From positions 80,580-144,579 of the forward strand of contig JAYRSJ010000011.1 of NCBI GenBank assembly GCA_041920215.1: a stretch of 64,000 nucleotides of DNA. Reading direction: 5' to 3'. Below are positions 25,780 to 34,016 of the stretch, piece after piece. Each line of letters starts with the position of its first letter. Position 1 is the stretch's first letter. The translations under genes and the position numbers were made by a program. Source of the stretch: JAYRSJ01 sp041920215. GTDB taxonomy: Bacteria; Pseudomonadota; Gammaproteobacteria; Burkholderiales; Burkholderiaceae_C. The notes below the pieces were generated by a model. That model made no database searches, was not told the DNA's origin, and worked only from the letters and a program-made list of their open reading frames with translations.

Positions 25780-25855
25780 TCCTCGATAGCTCAGTCGGTA
25801 GAGCGCCGGACTGTTAATCCGTAGGTCCCTGGTTCGAGCCCAGGTCGAGGAGCCA
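25780..25855 (+). tRNA. tRNA-Asn (anticodon GTT), second copy
   Basis: Identical over all 76 nt to the copy at 25642-25717, including the encoded CCA. The 62-nt spacer between them has no promoter of its own that I can see, so both are probably cut from one precursor started at the promoter near 25624. A terminator follows at once. Confidence 0.97.
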
Positions 25856-25860
25856 ACAAG

Positions 25861-25895
25861 AAGCCCCGCAGGCGCAAGCCTGTGGGGCTTTCTTC
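25861..25895 (+). terminator. Intrinsic terminator after tRNA-Asn pair
   Basis: AAGCCCCGCAGGC pairs with GCCTGTGGGGCTT (one mismatch or wobble) around a GCAA tetraloop, then TTCTT. A GNRA-type loop on a 12-bp stem is a strong terminator despite the interrupted T-tract. Confidence 0.85.
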
Positions 25896-25939
25896 ATGGT
25901 CCTTGTTCTTCCTCACCACTCAGCGAGAGCCCGACCATC

Positions 25940-26284
25940 ATGAGCACCCTGCCCGCCTGCCCCCAATGCCAATCGACCTACACCTACGAGGACGCCGGCA
26001 TGCTGATCTGCCCGGAGTGCGGCCACGAATGGTCGGCCCAGGCTGAGGCAGTGGCCGCGGCCGCTGCGGCACGCGTCATCAAGGACGCGGTGGGCAATGT
26101 GCTGCAGGACGGCGACACCGTCACCGTCATCAAGGACCTGAAGATCAAGGGCTCGTCCCTGGTCGTCAAGGTTGGCACCAAGGTCAAGAACATCCGCCTG
26201 ACCGAGGGCGACCACGACATCGCCTGCAAGATCGAGGGCATCGGCGCGATGGGGCTGAAGTCGGAGTTCGTCAAGAAGGTCTGA
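25940..26284 (+). CDS. PhnA/YjdM zinc-ribbon protein
   Basis: A 114-residue protein of the PhnA (YjdM) family. The N-terminus is a zinc ribbon (CPQC around residue 8 and CPECGHEW near 32) and the C-terminal KOW-like domain reads DAVGNVLQDGDTVTVIKDLKIKGSSLVVKVGTKVKNIRL. Despite the historical name, the family is not a proven phosphonate hydrolase; its role is unclear. It sits between the tRNA terminator and the PHO block. No PHO-box-like sequence precedes it. Confidence 0.9.
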   Translation: MSTLPACPQCQSTYTYEDAGMLICPECGHEWSAQAEAVAAAAAARVIKDAVGNVLQDGDTVTVIKDLKIKGSSLVVKVGTKVKNIRLTEGDHDIACKIEGIGAMGLKSEFVKKV

Positions 26285-26306
26285 GCCGCAGCAACTCGGC
26301 CCCGCG

Positions 26307-26340
26307 CTGTCATCGATCCGTCAACAGCGCGACATATTCG
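26307..26340 (+). promoter_or_regulatory. PHO-box-like PhoB site and -10 before the atypical regulator
   Basis: CTGTCAT (26307-26313) and CCGTCAA (26318-26324) form two half-sites in the 11-bp period of a PHO box. A -10-like CATATTCG (26333-26340) stands 8-10 nt downstream, the geometry of PhoB-activated promoters in which the box replaces the -35. This suggests that the following regulator belongs to the PHO regulon. Confidence 0.6.
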
Positions 26341-26393
26341 ACATTGACACTGCGCCGGCTGTCGCAAATCCGCCGCCGTCCACGCCTCTGTCC

Positions 26394-27167
26394 ATGCCGC
26401 GCCCCACCTCCGCCCAGAAAACCGTGCTGGTGATGCTGGCCGAGCCGACTGTGCGCGAGCTGGTGGGCGCCACGCTGCGTCAGGCCGGCTTCTTCGCGCT
26501 GCAGGCCGCCGACGCCGCCGAGGCGCTGCGCCTGTGCGCCGAGGTGCGACCTGATTTGATGCTGCTGGACCTGGATGCCGAAGGCGGCCCGCGCGAGGCC
26601 CTGCTGAGCCGGCTGCTGCTCAGCGAACCACCGCAGCCCTGCCTGCTGCTCAGCGCCAACCCGGCCCTGCTGGGCAATGCGCTGCGGCTCGCCGGCCCGG
26701 CCGCCTCGGGCCTGCACAAACCCTTCGCCACCCAGCAACTGCTGGACAGCGTGCGCCGGCGTCTGCGCAGCCCGCTGACGCGCAGCCAGCCGGCGGCGCG
26801 TGGCGGCGAGCGCCGGCTGCGCCACGGCACGCTGGAACTGGACATGGAACGCCGCAGCGCTAGCCTGCTGACACCCCATGGCCGCCGCAGCGTGGACCTG
26901 GGGCTGACCGAGCTGAAGCTGCTGGGCTATCTGCTCAGCCATGCCGACCGGGTGCACAGCCGCGAAGACATACAGGCCGGCGTCTGGGGCCGCAGCAATG
27001 CGGTCGATCTGCGCACCGTGGACCAGAACATACGCCGCCTGCGGCGCAGCTTCGATCGCATCGGCGCCAAGGACCTGATCCACACGGTGCACGGCTTCGG
27101 CTATCGCATCGCCGATGCGCAGACCCTGGGCGGCAGCCTGCCCGAGAGCGAAGCCGGCGCAAGCTGA
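26394..27167 (+). CDS. OmpR-family response regulator with atypical receiver
   Basis: A 257-residue protein with a receiver domain (about 10-125) and an OmpR/PhoB winged helix (about 140-250; DLGLTELKLLGYLLSHADRVHSREDIQAGVWG, DLRTVDQNIRRLRR, TVHGFGYRIA). The phosphoacceptor-like Asp59 (LLDLDAEGG) and Lys (LHKPF) remain. The acidic pair that binds Mg2+ is altered: VLVMLAEP instead of the usual VEDE. It may thus work without phosphorylation or be modulated by another signal. No histidine kinase gene follows. Its promoter carries a PHO-box-like site and phoU starts 166 nt downstream, so I infer an accessory PHO regulator. ATG 26394 is the only sensible start. Confidence 0.82.
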   Translation: MPRPTSAQKTVLVMLAEPTVRELVGATLRQAGFFALQAADAAEALRLCAEVRPDLMLLDLDAEGGPREALLSRLLLSEPPQPCLLLSANPALLGNALRLAGPAASGLHKPFATQQLLDSVRRRLRSPLTRSQPAARGGERRLRHGTLELDMERRSASLLTPHGRRSVDLGLTELKLLGYLLSHADRVHSREDIQAGVWGRSNAVDLRTVDQNIRRLRRSFDRIGAKDLIHTVHGFGYRIADAQTLGGSLPESEAGAS

Positions 27168-27227
27168 GCGCGGCAGCAGCCAAGCTGCAGCCCGCTCCCG
27201 ACACCGCGCCCGACACCGCGCCCGAGG

Positions 27228-27261
27228 GCGTCACAAGTCTGTCATCAGCGCGCCCTAGCAT
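27228..27261 (+). promoter_or_regulatory. PHO-box-like PhoB site and -10 before phoU
   Basis: GCGTCAC (27228-27234) and a perfect CTGTCAT (27239-27245) stand in the 11-bp period of a PHO box. TAGCAT (27256-27261) follows exactly 10 nt later as the -10. This is the arrangement of a PhoB-activated promoter and would make phoU-phoB-phoR autoregulated. Confidence 0.7.
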
Positions 27262-27333
27262 CTGTTGTGACAAGGCCATCGCCATATCGCCCAGCCGGGC
27301 CGGTGGCGAGGCCCATCCACAGGGACAGCCGCC

Positions 27334-28041
27334 ATGGCCGACAAGCATATTTCCACCCAGTTCGACCAGGAGCTAAGCAGCATCTCGACCCGCGTTCTGG
27401 AGATGGGCGGCCTGGTCGAGAACCAGGTGGCGCAGGCCATCTATGCTCTGGTCAACTTCAACGGCGACGCGGCCAGCCAGGTGCTCAAGCAGGAGGAGCG
27501 GGTCAACCGCCAGGAGGTGGAGATCGACCAGGAACTCTCCACCATCATCGCGCGGCGCCAGCCTACCGCCCGCGATCTGCGTCTGCTGATCGCGGTATCC
27601 AAGACCATAGGCAATCTGGAGCGCGTCGGCGACGAGGCCGCACGCATCGCCCGCACCGTCCATCGCCTGCTCAGCATCGGCGTCTCCAGCCGCATGCGCC
27701 TGCCTGTGGATGACCTTTCCTTCGAGGCCGGTCTGGCCATCGCCTCGCTGCGCCGCGCCCTCGACGCCTTCGCCCGCCTCGACGCCAAGCAGGCGCTCGA
27801 GGTGATCAAGCACGACCCCGAGATCGATGCCGAGTTCGACGGCCTGATGCGCAAGCTAATGACCTACATGATGGAAGACCCGCGCACCATTTCGGTCAGC
27901 ATCGATCTGGTGTTCGTCGCCAAGGCCATCGAACGGGTCGGCGACCATGCGAAAAACCTGGCCGAACAGATCATCTACATCGTCAAGGGCGCTGACGTGC
28001 GCCACACCCCGCCCGACAACGTCGACGCGCTGGTGGCCTGA
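27334..28041 (+). CDS. phoU: Phosphate-signalling regulator PhoU
   Basis: A 235-residue all-helical protein with two PhoU repeats. Signatures are FDQELSSISTRVLEMGGLVENQVAQAIYAL, RLLIAVSKTIGNLERVGDEAARIA and, in the second repeat, ISVSIDLVFVAKAIERVGDHAKNLAEQIIYIVKG. The E/DxxxD-type metal-binding motifs (ERVGDEA and ERVGDHA) are present in both halves. PhoU links the Pst transporter to PhoR and keeps the PHO regulon off when phosphate is ample. The pst genes are not in the window, which is a common split in betaproteobacteria. A PHO-box promoter precedes it and phoB follows after 49 nt. Confidence 0.95.
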   Translation: MADKHISTQFDQELSSISTRVLEMGGLVENQVAQAIYALVNFNGDAASQVLKQEERVNRQEVEIDQELSTIIARRQPTARDLRLLIAVSKTIGNLERVGDEAARIARTVHRLLSIGVSSRMRLPVDDLSFEAGLAIASLRRALDAFARLDAKQALEVIKHDPEIDAEFDGLMRKLMTYMMEDPRTISVSIDLVFVAKAIERVGDHAKNLAEQIIYIVKGADVRHTPPDNVDALVA

Positions 28042-28090
28042 GCGCCACCGCCGTCTCTGTCGCTGGCTGAATTGCACGGAGTCCAAGCCC

Positions 28091-28789
28091 ATGGGGCAAA
28101 TCCTGATCGTTGAAGACGAGCCCGCGATCGCGGAGCTGATTTCCATCAACCTGCGCCACGAGGGCCATGTGGTGCGCGTTGCGGCCGACGGCGAAAGTGC
28201 GCTGCGCGCGGTCGATGCCACCCTGCCGGATCTGGTGCTGCTGGACTGGATGCTGCCGGGCCAGTCCGGCATCGCGCTGGCCAAGCGCTGGCGCGGCGAC
28301 CCGCGCACCCGCGAGCTGCCCATCATCATGCTGACCGCCCGAGCCCAGGAGCAGGACAAGGTGCAAGGCCTGGACGCCGGCGCTGACGACTACCTGGCCA
28401 AGCCCTTCTCCACCAATGAGTTGCGTGCCCGCATCCGCTCGGTGCTGCGCCGCCGTGCGCCCGAGGCACTGGACGCGCCGGTGGCGGCCGGTCCGCTGAC
28501 GCTGGACCCGGCCACCCGCCGCGTCTTCCGCGACGCCACCGAGGTGAGCCTGGGGCCCACCGAGTTCCGCCTGCTGCGCTTCTTCATGAGCCACCCGGAG
28601 CGGGTGCACAGCCGCTCCCAGCTGCTGGACAAGGTCTGGGGCGACCATGTCTTCATCGAGGAACGGACGGTCGACGTGCACATCAAGCGCCTGCGCGGTG
28701 CGCTGACGCCGGTCGACTGCGCCGAGCTGATACAGACGGTGCGCGGCGCCGGCTACCGCCTCAGCCTGTCGCAGCAGAGCGCCGCTTGA
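28091..28789 (+). CDS. phoB: Phosphate regulon response regulator PhoB
   Basis: A 232-residue OmpR-family regulator with an intact receiver: ILIVEDEPAIAEL (acidic pocket), phosphoacceptor Asp52 (LVLLDWMLPG), Thr in LTARA and Lys in YLAKPFS. The DNA-binding domain ends with ERTVDVHIKRLRGAL and TVRGAGYRLS, the PhoB recognition helix type. When phosphorylated by PhoR it activates PHO-box promoters, including, it seems, the two upstream in this window. The ATG at 28091 begins exactly at the receiver; the frame from 27947 overlaps phoU and is rejected. Its TGA overlaps the TTG start of phoR. Confidence 0.95.
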   Translation: MGQILIVEDEPAIAELISINLRHEGHVVRVAADGESALRAVDATLPDLVLLDWMLPGQSGIALAKRWRGDPRTRELPIIMLTARAQEQDKVQGLDAGADDYLAKPFSTNELRARIRSVLRRRAPEALDAPVAAGPLTLDPATRRVFRDATEVSLGPTEFRLLRFFMSHPERVHSRSQLLDKVWGDHVFIEERTVDVHIKRLRGALTPVDCAELIQTVRGAGYRLSLSQQSAA

Positions 28790-30174
28790 GCCGCAGCGCC
28801 GCGCTGGTGCTGCGTCTGCTGCTGGCGGGCGGCGCGCTGCTGCTGGGCCTGGCGCTGGGCCGGCTCTGGCAGCCCACACCGGCCGCGGCCCTGGCGGGCG
28901 GCGGCTTGGCGCTGGCAGCCTGCCTGAGCATCTTCCTGGCCCAGGACGCCTGGCGCACCAGGCGCCTGCTGCGCTGGATCGCGCGCCCCGAGGCGCCGGA
29001 GCTGCCGCAGATCCCCGGCGATCTGGGCGAGCTGGCACAGCGCATGGGCCTGGCCCTGCAGCGGCGCGACCGCCGCCTGGCCAGCGAGCAGCAGCGCCTG
29101 GCACAGCTGCTCAGCGCGATGGAAGCCTCGCCAATGGGGGTGCTGCTGCTCAATGAGCAGGAACAGATCCAGTGGCTCAACAAGACCGCCGCCGAGCATT
29201 TCGGCCTGGACATGCGGCGTGACCTGGAACAGCGCCTGACCAATCTGGTGCGCAGCCCGGTCTTTGTCGACTATCTGCACGGCCGTGACTTCAGCCAGCC
29301 GGTAACGCTGAGCAGCCCGGCCGGCGGGGCCCTGCTCTCGGTCACGCTGAGCCATTACGGCAGTGCGATGAAGCTGCTGCTGTCGCAGGACATCACCGAG
29401 CGTGAGCGCCACGACCTGATGCGGCGCGACTTCGTCGCCAACGTCTCGCATGAGATCCGCAGCCCGCTGACCGTGCTGGGCGGCTTCATCGAGACCCTGG
29501 GCGAGCTGCCGCTGGACGCGCGGGAGCGTCAGCAGGTGCTCGCCCTGATGGCCCAACAGACCCAGCGCATGCAGGCCCTGGTCAGCGATCTGCTGAACCT
29601 GGCCCAGATCGAGGGCGCGCCCCGCCCCTCGGCCAATGAATGGATCGCCGTGCAGCAGCTGCTGCAGCGGCTGGAAAGCGATGCGCGTGCGCTCGACGCC
29701 GGGCGGCACGCGCTGCAGTTCGGGGGCAGCGTGCCCGCCGAGATCAGCGCGATCGAGAGCGAGCTCTACAGCGCAGTCTGGAATCTGCTCAGCAATGCGC
29801 TGCGCTACACACCTGAGGGCGGCAGTGTCTGCCTGCGCTGGGAGCTGCTGGCCGACGGCGGCGCCCGCTTCAGCGTGCGCGACGACGGCCCCGGCATCGC
29901 CAGGGAGCATCTGCCGCGCCTGACGGAACGCTTCTACCGGGTGGACGGCAGCCGCTCGCGCGCCACCGGCGGCACCGGCCTGGGCCTGGCCATCGTCAAG
30001 CATGTGGTGCAGCGCCATGGCGGCAGCCTGGAGATCAGCAGCCAGCCCGGCCGCGGCTCCGAGTTCGCCTTGCTGCTGCCGGCGCACCGGGTGCGGCGCG
30101 CGCCGCTCGCAGGCGCGGCACCGACCCAAGCCCATGCACAGGCCTTGGCAGCGGACGGCCAGCTGGACGGATAG
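28786..30174 (+). CDS. phoR: Phosphate regulon sensor histidine kinase PhoR
   Basis: A 462-residue membrane histidine kinase: two N-terminal hydrophobic helices, a short PhoR-type region, a PAS domain (SPMGVLLLNEQEQIQWLN), HisKA with His222 (DFVANVSHEIRSPLTVLGGF) and an ATPase domain (NLLSNALRYTPEGG; DDGPGI; GGTGLGLAIVKHV). All N, G1 and G2 boxes are intact. It phosphorylates PhoB when phosphate is low. The start is a TTG (28786) overlapping the phoB stop; no ATG lies at a suitable place. The tail after the kinase core (RAPLAGAAPTQAHAQ) is unstructured. A terminator follows. Confidence 0.94.
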   Translation: MSRSAALVLRLLLAGGALLLGLALGRLWQPTPAAALAGGGLALAACLSIFLAQDAWRTRRLLRWIARPEAPELPQIPGDLGELAQRMGLALQRRDRRLASEQQRLAQLLSAMEASPMGVLLLNEQEQIQWLNKTAAEHFGLDMRRDLEQRLTNLVRSPVFVDYLHGRDFSQPVTLSSPAGGALLSVTLSHYGSAMKLLLSQDITERERHDLMRRDFVANVSHEIRSPLTVLGGFIETLGELPLDARERQQVLALMAQQTQRMQALVSDLLNLAQIEGAPRPSANEWIAVQQLLQRLESDARALDAGRHALQFGGSVPAEISAIESELYSAVWNLLSNALRYTPEGGSVCLRWELLADGGARFSVRDDGPGIAREHLPRLTERFYRVDGSRSRATGGTGLGLAIVKHVVQRHGGSLEISSQPGRGSEFALLLPAHRVRRAPLAGAAPTQAHAQALAADGQLDG

Positions 30175-30181
30175 CGCAGCG

Positions 30182-30205
30182 CCCGGCCCGGGAGGGCCGG
30201 TTTTT
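30182..30205 (+). terminator. Intrinsic terminator after phoR
   Basis: CCGGCCC (30183-30189), loop GGGA, GGGCCGG (30194-30200), then TTTTT. A clean 7-bp all-GC stem ending the PHO block. Confidence 0.88.
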
Positions 30206-30279
30206 ATCTGGTATGTTCGACGCGCGCCCGACGGCGCCCCGCCCCCCATTTCCAGCCCCAGCCCCAGGAGCCCCGCGCC

Positions 30280-32013
30280 GTGCCCCATGACGTCAGCCTG
30301 ATCGCCACTGTTGCCGCCGGTTTCGGCCTTGCCATGGTGTTCGGACTGATCGCCAGCCGCTTGCGCATGCCACCGCTGGTGGGCTATCTGGTGGCCGGCA
30401 TCTGCATAGGCCCGGCCACGCCCGGCTTCGTGGCCGATGTGGGCCTGGCCGGCCAGCTGGCCGAGATCGGGGTGATGCTGCTGATGTTCGGCGTCGGCCT
30501 GCATTTCTCGCTGGACGATCTGATGGCGGTCAAGCGCATCGCCCTGCCCGGCGCAGTGGTGCAGATCGGGGTGGCGACCCTGCTGGGGGCCGGCGTCGCG
30601 CAATGGTGGGGCTGGAGCTGGGGCGAGGGCATCGTGTTCGGCCTGTGCCTGTCGGTGGCCAGCACGGTGGTGCTGCTGCGGGCCCTGGAGGCCAAGGGCC
30701 TGCTCAAGTCGGTCAACGGCCAGATCGCGGTCGGCTGGCTGGTGGTGGAAGACCTGGCAATGGTGCTGGTGCTGGTGCTGCTGCCTGCGCTGGCCGGCGT
30801 GCTGGGCGGTGGTGCCGACGGCGCTCATGGTGCGACTGGCGGCAGCGACGCGATCTGGAGCGCGGTCGGCCTCACGCTGGCCAAGGTGCTGGCCTTCATC
30901 GTCGTGATGCTGGTGGTCGGTCGCCGGCTCTTGCCGCGCCTGCTCTGGTGGGTGTCACGCACCGGTTCGCAGGAGCTGTTCACGCTGTGCGTGCTGGCCA
31001 TCGCAGTGGGCGTGGCCTTCGGGGCCGCCAAGCTCTTCGACGTGTCCTTTGCGCTCGGCGCCTTCTTCGCCGGCATGATGATGCGCGAGTCGGAGTTCAG
31101 CCATCGCGCCGCCGATGAATCGCTGCCGCTGCGAGACGCCTTCGCGGTGCTTTTCTTCGTTTCGGTGGGCATGCTGTTCGACCCGGCCGTGATCTGGCAG
31201 CAGCCGCTGCAACTGCTGGCGGTGGTGCTGATCGTCCTGGTGGGCAAGACCCTGGCCGCGATCGGGCTGGTGCTGCTGTTCCGCTATCCGCTCAATACCG
31301 CGCTGATCGTCGGCGTTAGCCTGGCGCAGATCGGCGAGTTCTCCTTCATCCTGGCCGGCCTGGGGGTCGCGCTGAAGCTGCTGCCGGTGCAGGGTCAGAG
31401 CCTGGTGCTGGCCGGCGCGCTGATCTCGATCGCGCTCAACTCGGCGCTGTTCTCGCTGGTGGAGCCGGCGCGGCGCTGGGTGCTGGCCCGCTCGGCCCTG
31501 GCGCGCCGCCTTGAGGCCCGCGACGATCCGCTGGCCGAGCTGCCGCAAAGCACCAGCGCGGCCCTGCTGCGCGGCCAGGTGGTGCTGGTCGGCTATGGCC
31601 GGGTGGGCAAGCGGATTGCGGCCGCGCTGGCCGAACGCCACATCCCCTTTGTGGTCGCCGAGCAGAACCGCGAGCTGGTCGAGTCGCTGCGCAAGAGCGG
31701 TCTCTCGGCCGTCAGCGGCGATGCGCAGACACCCGAGGTGCTGGTCCAGGCCCATATTGCCGAGGCGGCGATGCTGGTGGTCGCGATTCCCGACACGGTC
31801 AATGTGCGCAAGATGGTCGAGATCGCCCAGACGCTCAATCCGGGCATCGCGGTGGTGCTGCGCACCCATAACGAGGAGGAGGCGGAGCTGCTGCGGCAGG
31901 AATGCAAGGGCACCGTCTTCCTCGGCGAGCATGAGCTGGCTCGCGGCATGAGCGCCCATATCCTGGCCCAGTTCGAGGGCAGCGCTGGCAGCGCGACCCG
32001 CGCCGCGCATTGA
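30280..32013 (+). CDS. CPA2 cation/proton antiporter with TrkA-N domain (KefB/YbaL type)
   Basis: A 577-residue protein. About twelve helices form the Na+/H+ exchanger domain (MPPLVGYLVAGICIGPATPGF; GWLVVEDLAMVLVLVLLPAL with the conserved Glu-Asp; FALGAFFAGMMM). A cytoplasmic TrkA-N Rossmann domain follows (VVLVGYGRVGKRIAAALAERHIPFVVAEQN; SAVSGDAQTPEVL). It should export K+ or another cation against protons, gated by nucleotide binding. The YbaL/RosB subgroup fits better than glutathione-gated KefC. The start is a GTG at 30280 with AGGAG nine bases upstream. It is followed after 40 nt by a universal stress protein gene, suggesting a stress-response operon. Confidence 0.9.
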   Translation: MPHDVSLIATVAAGFGLAMVFGLIASRLRMPPLVGYLVAGICIGPATPGFVADVGLAGQLAEIGVMLLMFGVGLHFSLDDLMAVKRIALPGAVVQIGVATLLGAGVAQWWGWSWGEGIVFGLCLSVASTVVLLRALEAKGLLKSVNGQIAVGWLVVEDLAMVLVLVLLPALAGVLGGGADGAHGATGGSDAIWSAVGLTLAKVLAFIVVMLVVGRRLLPRLLWWVSRTGSQELFTLCVLAIAVGVAFGAAKLFDVSFALGAFFAGMMMRESEFSHRAADESLPLRDAFAVLFFVSVGMLFDPAVIWQQPLQLLAVVLIVLVGKTLAAIGLVLLFRYPLNTALIVGVSLAQIGEFSFILAGLGVALKLLPVQGQSLVLAGALISIALNSALFSLVEPARRWVLARSALARRLEARDDPLAELPQSTSAALLRGQVVLVGYGRVGKRIAAALAERHIPFVVAEQNRELVESLRKSGLSAVSGDAQTPEVLVQAHIAEAAMLVVAIPDTVNVRKMVEIAQTLNPGIAVVLRTHNEEEAELLRQECKGTVFLGEHELARGMSAHILAQFEGSAGSATRAAH

Positions 32014-32053
32014 ATCAAAGCCCCGCCCTCCCCCTCTTTCGCAAGGAGCCGCA

Positions 32054-32974
32054 ATGAAACTGCTCAACACCCTGCTGACGGCGACCGACCTCTCGCCCGC
32101 CTCGCTGCCGGCCCTGGAGCGCGGCTGCGCGATCGCGGCTGCCCAAGGCGCCCGCCACACCATCGTCAACGCCCTCGGGCTGGACGCGCTGGGGCCCTTG
32201 CGCGATCTGCTGGGCGAGCAGGCCGAGGCGGTCAGCAGCGCCGCTGTGGCGCAGCAGCACCAGCGCCTGGCCGAGCGGGTCGGCCAGGCCCAGCAGCGAC
32301 AGGGCGGCGAAGCCGAGCTGCGGGTGGAGCCAGGGCTGGCCACCAGAGTGGTGCCGGCCCTGGGCCTGGAGCTGGATGCCGATCTGATGGTGATCGGCGC
32401 GCGCGGCGAGAGCCTGCTGCGCCGCCTGCTGGTCGGCTCCACCGCCTCGCGCCTGCTGCGTAAAAGCCATTGCCCGGTGCTGCTGGTCAAGAACCAGCCC
32501 GTCGGCCCCTACCAGCGCCTGCTGATCCCGGTGGACTTCTCGCCCGGCTCCGAGCTGGCGATACGCCTGGCCCGCGAACTGGCGCCGCAGGCCCAGCTGC
32601 TGCTGCTGCATGTCTTCGACGTGCCCTTCGAAGGCATGTTGCAGTACGCCGGCGTCTCGAAAGACATCGTCCACCAGTACCGCATCGAGGCGCGCAGCCG
32701 TGCGCTGGCCCAGTTGCATGCGCTGGCCGCGGCGGTGGGGCTGGAGCCGGGCCAGTATGTGGGGCTGGTCGAGTACGGCGATGCCACCCAGCACATCACC
32801 GAGCGGCTGGAAAGATCGGCTTGTGATCTGGTCGTGCTGGGCAAGCATGGCACCCATGTGACCGAGGAGCTGCTGCTGGGCAGCGTCACGAAGCGAGTCC
32901 TCGCCGAAACCCCGGTCGATGCGCTGGTCGTGGTCGACAAGCGCGGCCCGGCGGCCGAGGCCGTGGGCGTCTGA
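32054..32974 (+). CDS. Tandem-domain universal stress protein
   Basis: A 306-residue protein made of two UspA domains. Each has the ATP-binding pattern G-x2-G-x9-G-S/T: GARG...VGST in the first half and GKHG...LGSV in the second. The second domain starts at YQRLLIPVDFSPGSELAIRLAREL. UspE-like tandem proteins support survival under stress and starvation and may bind ATP or signal nucleotides. The first domain opens with LLTATDLSPASLPALERG. An SD (AAGGAG) precedes the ATG. The next gene, an exchanger, starts 13 nt downstream. Confidence 0.92.
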   Translation: MKLLNTLLTATDLSPASLPALERGCAIAAAQGARHTIVNALGLDALGPLRDLLGEQAEAVSSAAVAQQHQRLAERVGQAQQRQGGEAELRVEPGLATRVVPALGLELDADLMVIGARGESLLRRLLVGSTASRLLRKSHCPVLLVKNQPVGPYQRLLIPVDFSPGSELAIRLARELAPQAQLLLLHVFDVPFEGMLQYAGVSKDIVHQYRIEARSRALAQLHALAAAVGLEPGQYVGLVEYGDATQHITERLERSACDLVVLGKHGTHVTEELLLGSVTKRVLAETPVDALVVVDKRGPAAEAVGV

Positions 32975-32987
32975 GCGCCGCCTGGCC

Positions 32988-33983
32988 ATGAGCATCGACC
33001 CGCTGCTGACCTTTCTGGGCGGTCTGGTCATCATCGTGCTGGGGGCCGAGCTGCTGCTGCGGGGCGCCGCCCGTCTGGCCGCAATGCTCGGCATCAGCCC
33101 CATCGTGATCGGGCTGACGCTGGTGTCGGTGGGCACCAGCGCGCCCGAGCTGGCGGTCGGCATTACCGCGGTGCAGGAGGGACGGGCCGGCCTGGCAGTG
33201 GGCAATATCGCCGGCACCAACATCCTCAACATCCTCTTCATCCTGGGCCTGAGCGCGCTGATACGGCCCCTGCCTACCCGCTCGCTGAGCGTCAAGCTCG
33301 ACGTGCCGGTGATGATCGCCACCGCGCTGGCGCTGTGGCTGCTGAGTGTCGACGGTCTGCTCAGCCGCGCCGAGGGTGTGCTGATGCTGGGGGCCGCCCT
33401 TGTCTACACCGTGGCCCTGGTGCGGCTGAGCCGGCGCGAGCACAGTGCGATGCGCCAGCAGTTCAGCCAGGAGTTCGGCGCCGCCAGCGTCCGTGCGCCC
33501 GAAGGCGTCCGGCGCGGCTGGCCCCTGCTGCTGTGGAATGGTCTGCTGCTGGCCGCCGGCCTGGCGCTGACGGTGCTGGGCGCCGAGCTGCTGGTGGCCG
33601 GCGCGGTGAACCTGGCGCGGGCCCAGGGCGTCTCCGATGCCTTCATCGGCCTCACCATCGTCGCCATCGGCACCTCGGCACCCGAGTTGGTCACCACCCT
33701 GGTCGCGACCTGGAAGAACGAACGCGATGTCGCGATAGGCAATCTGATCGGCAGCAGCATCTACAACGTGCTGGTCATCCTCGGCCTGACCGTGCTGGCG
33801 GCGCCCGAAGGCGTCGCGGTCGGTCGCCATCTGCTGTGGGTGGACCTGCCGCTGGCCGCGTTGGTGGCCCTGGTCTGCCTGCCGGTGTTCCGCAGCGAAC
33901 GGCGCGTCTCCCGACCGGAGGGCGCGCTCTTCGTGATCGCCTATCTGCTCTACCTGAGCCTGCTGATCGCCTACCGGCGTTGA
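32988..33983 (+). CDS. Calcium/sodium (or proton) exchanger, YrbG family
   Basis: A 331-residue protein with ten helices arranged as two inverted repeats of the CaCA superfamily. The alpha repeats are visible twice: TLVSVGTSAPELAVGITAV with GNIAGTNILNILFILG, and TIVAIGTSAPELVTTLVAT with GNLIGSSIYNVLVILG. The conserved acidic Glu of each GTSAPEL segment binds the cation. It should exchange Ca2+ or Na+ across the inner membrane. The ATG at 32988 follows the stress-protein stop at once, so the antiporter, UspA and YrbG genes probably form one operon. Confidence 0.92.
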   Translation: MSIDPLLTFLGGLVIIVLGAELLLRGAARLAAMLGISPIVIGLTLVSVGTSAPELAVGITAVQEGRAGLAVGNIAGTNILNILFILGLSALIRPLPTRSLSVKLDVPVMIATALALWLLSVDGLLSRAEGVLMLGAALVYTVALVRLSRREHSAMRQQFSQEFGAASVRAPEGVRRGWPLLLWNGLLLAAGLALTVLGAELLVAGAVNLARAQGVSDAFIGLTIVAIGTSAPELVTTLVATWKNERDVAIGNLIGSSIYNVLVILGLTVLAAPEGVAVGRHLLWVDLPLAALVALVCLPVFRSERRVSRPEGALFVIAYLLYLSLLIAYRR

Positions 33984-34016
33984 GTCCGGCGCGGCCACCA
34001 GGCGCCGCGGCCGGTG

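Noticed and set aside
25642..25855. Direct repeat of 76 nt that could suggest a mobile element or array
   Set aside because: Both copies are complete tRNA-Asn genes; no integrase or att-like fragment accompanies them.
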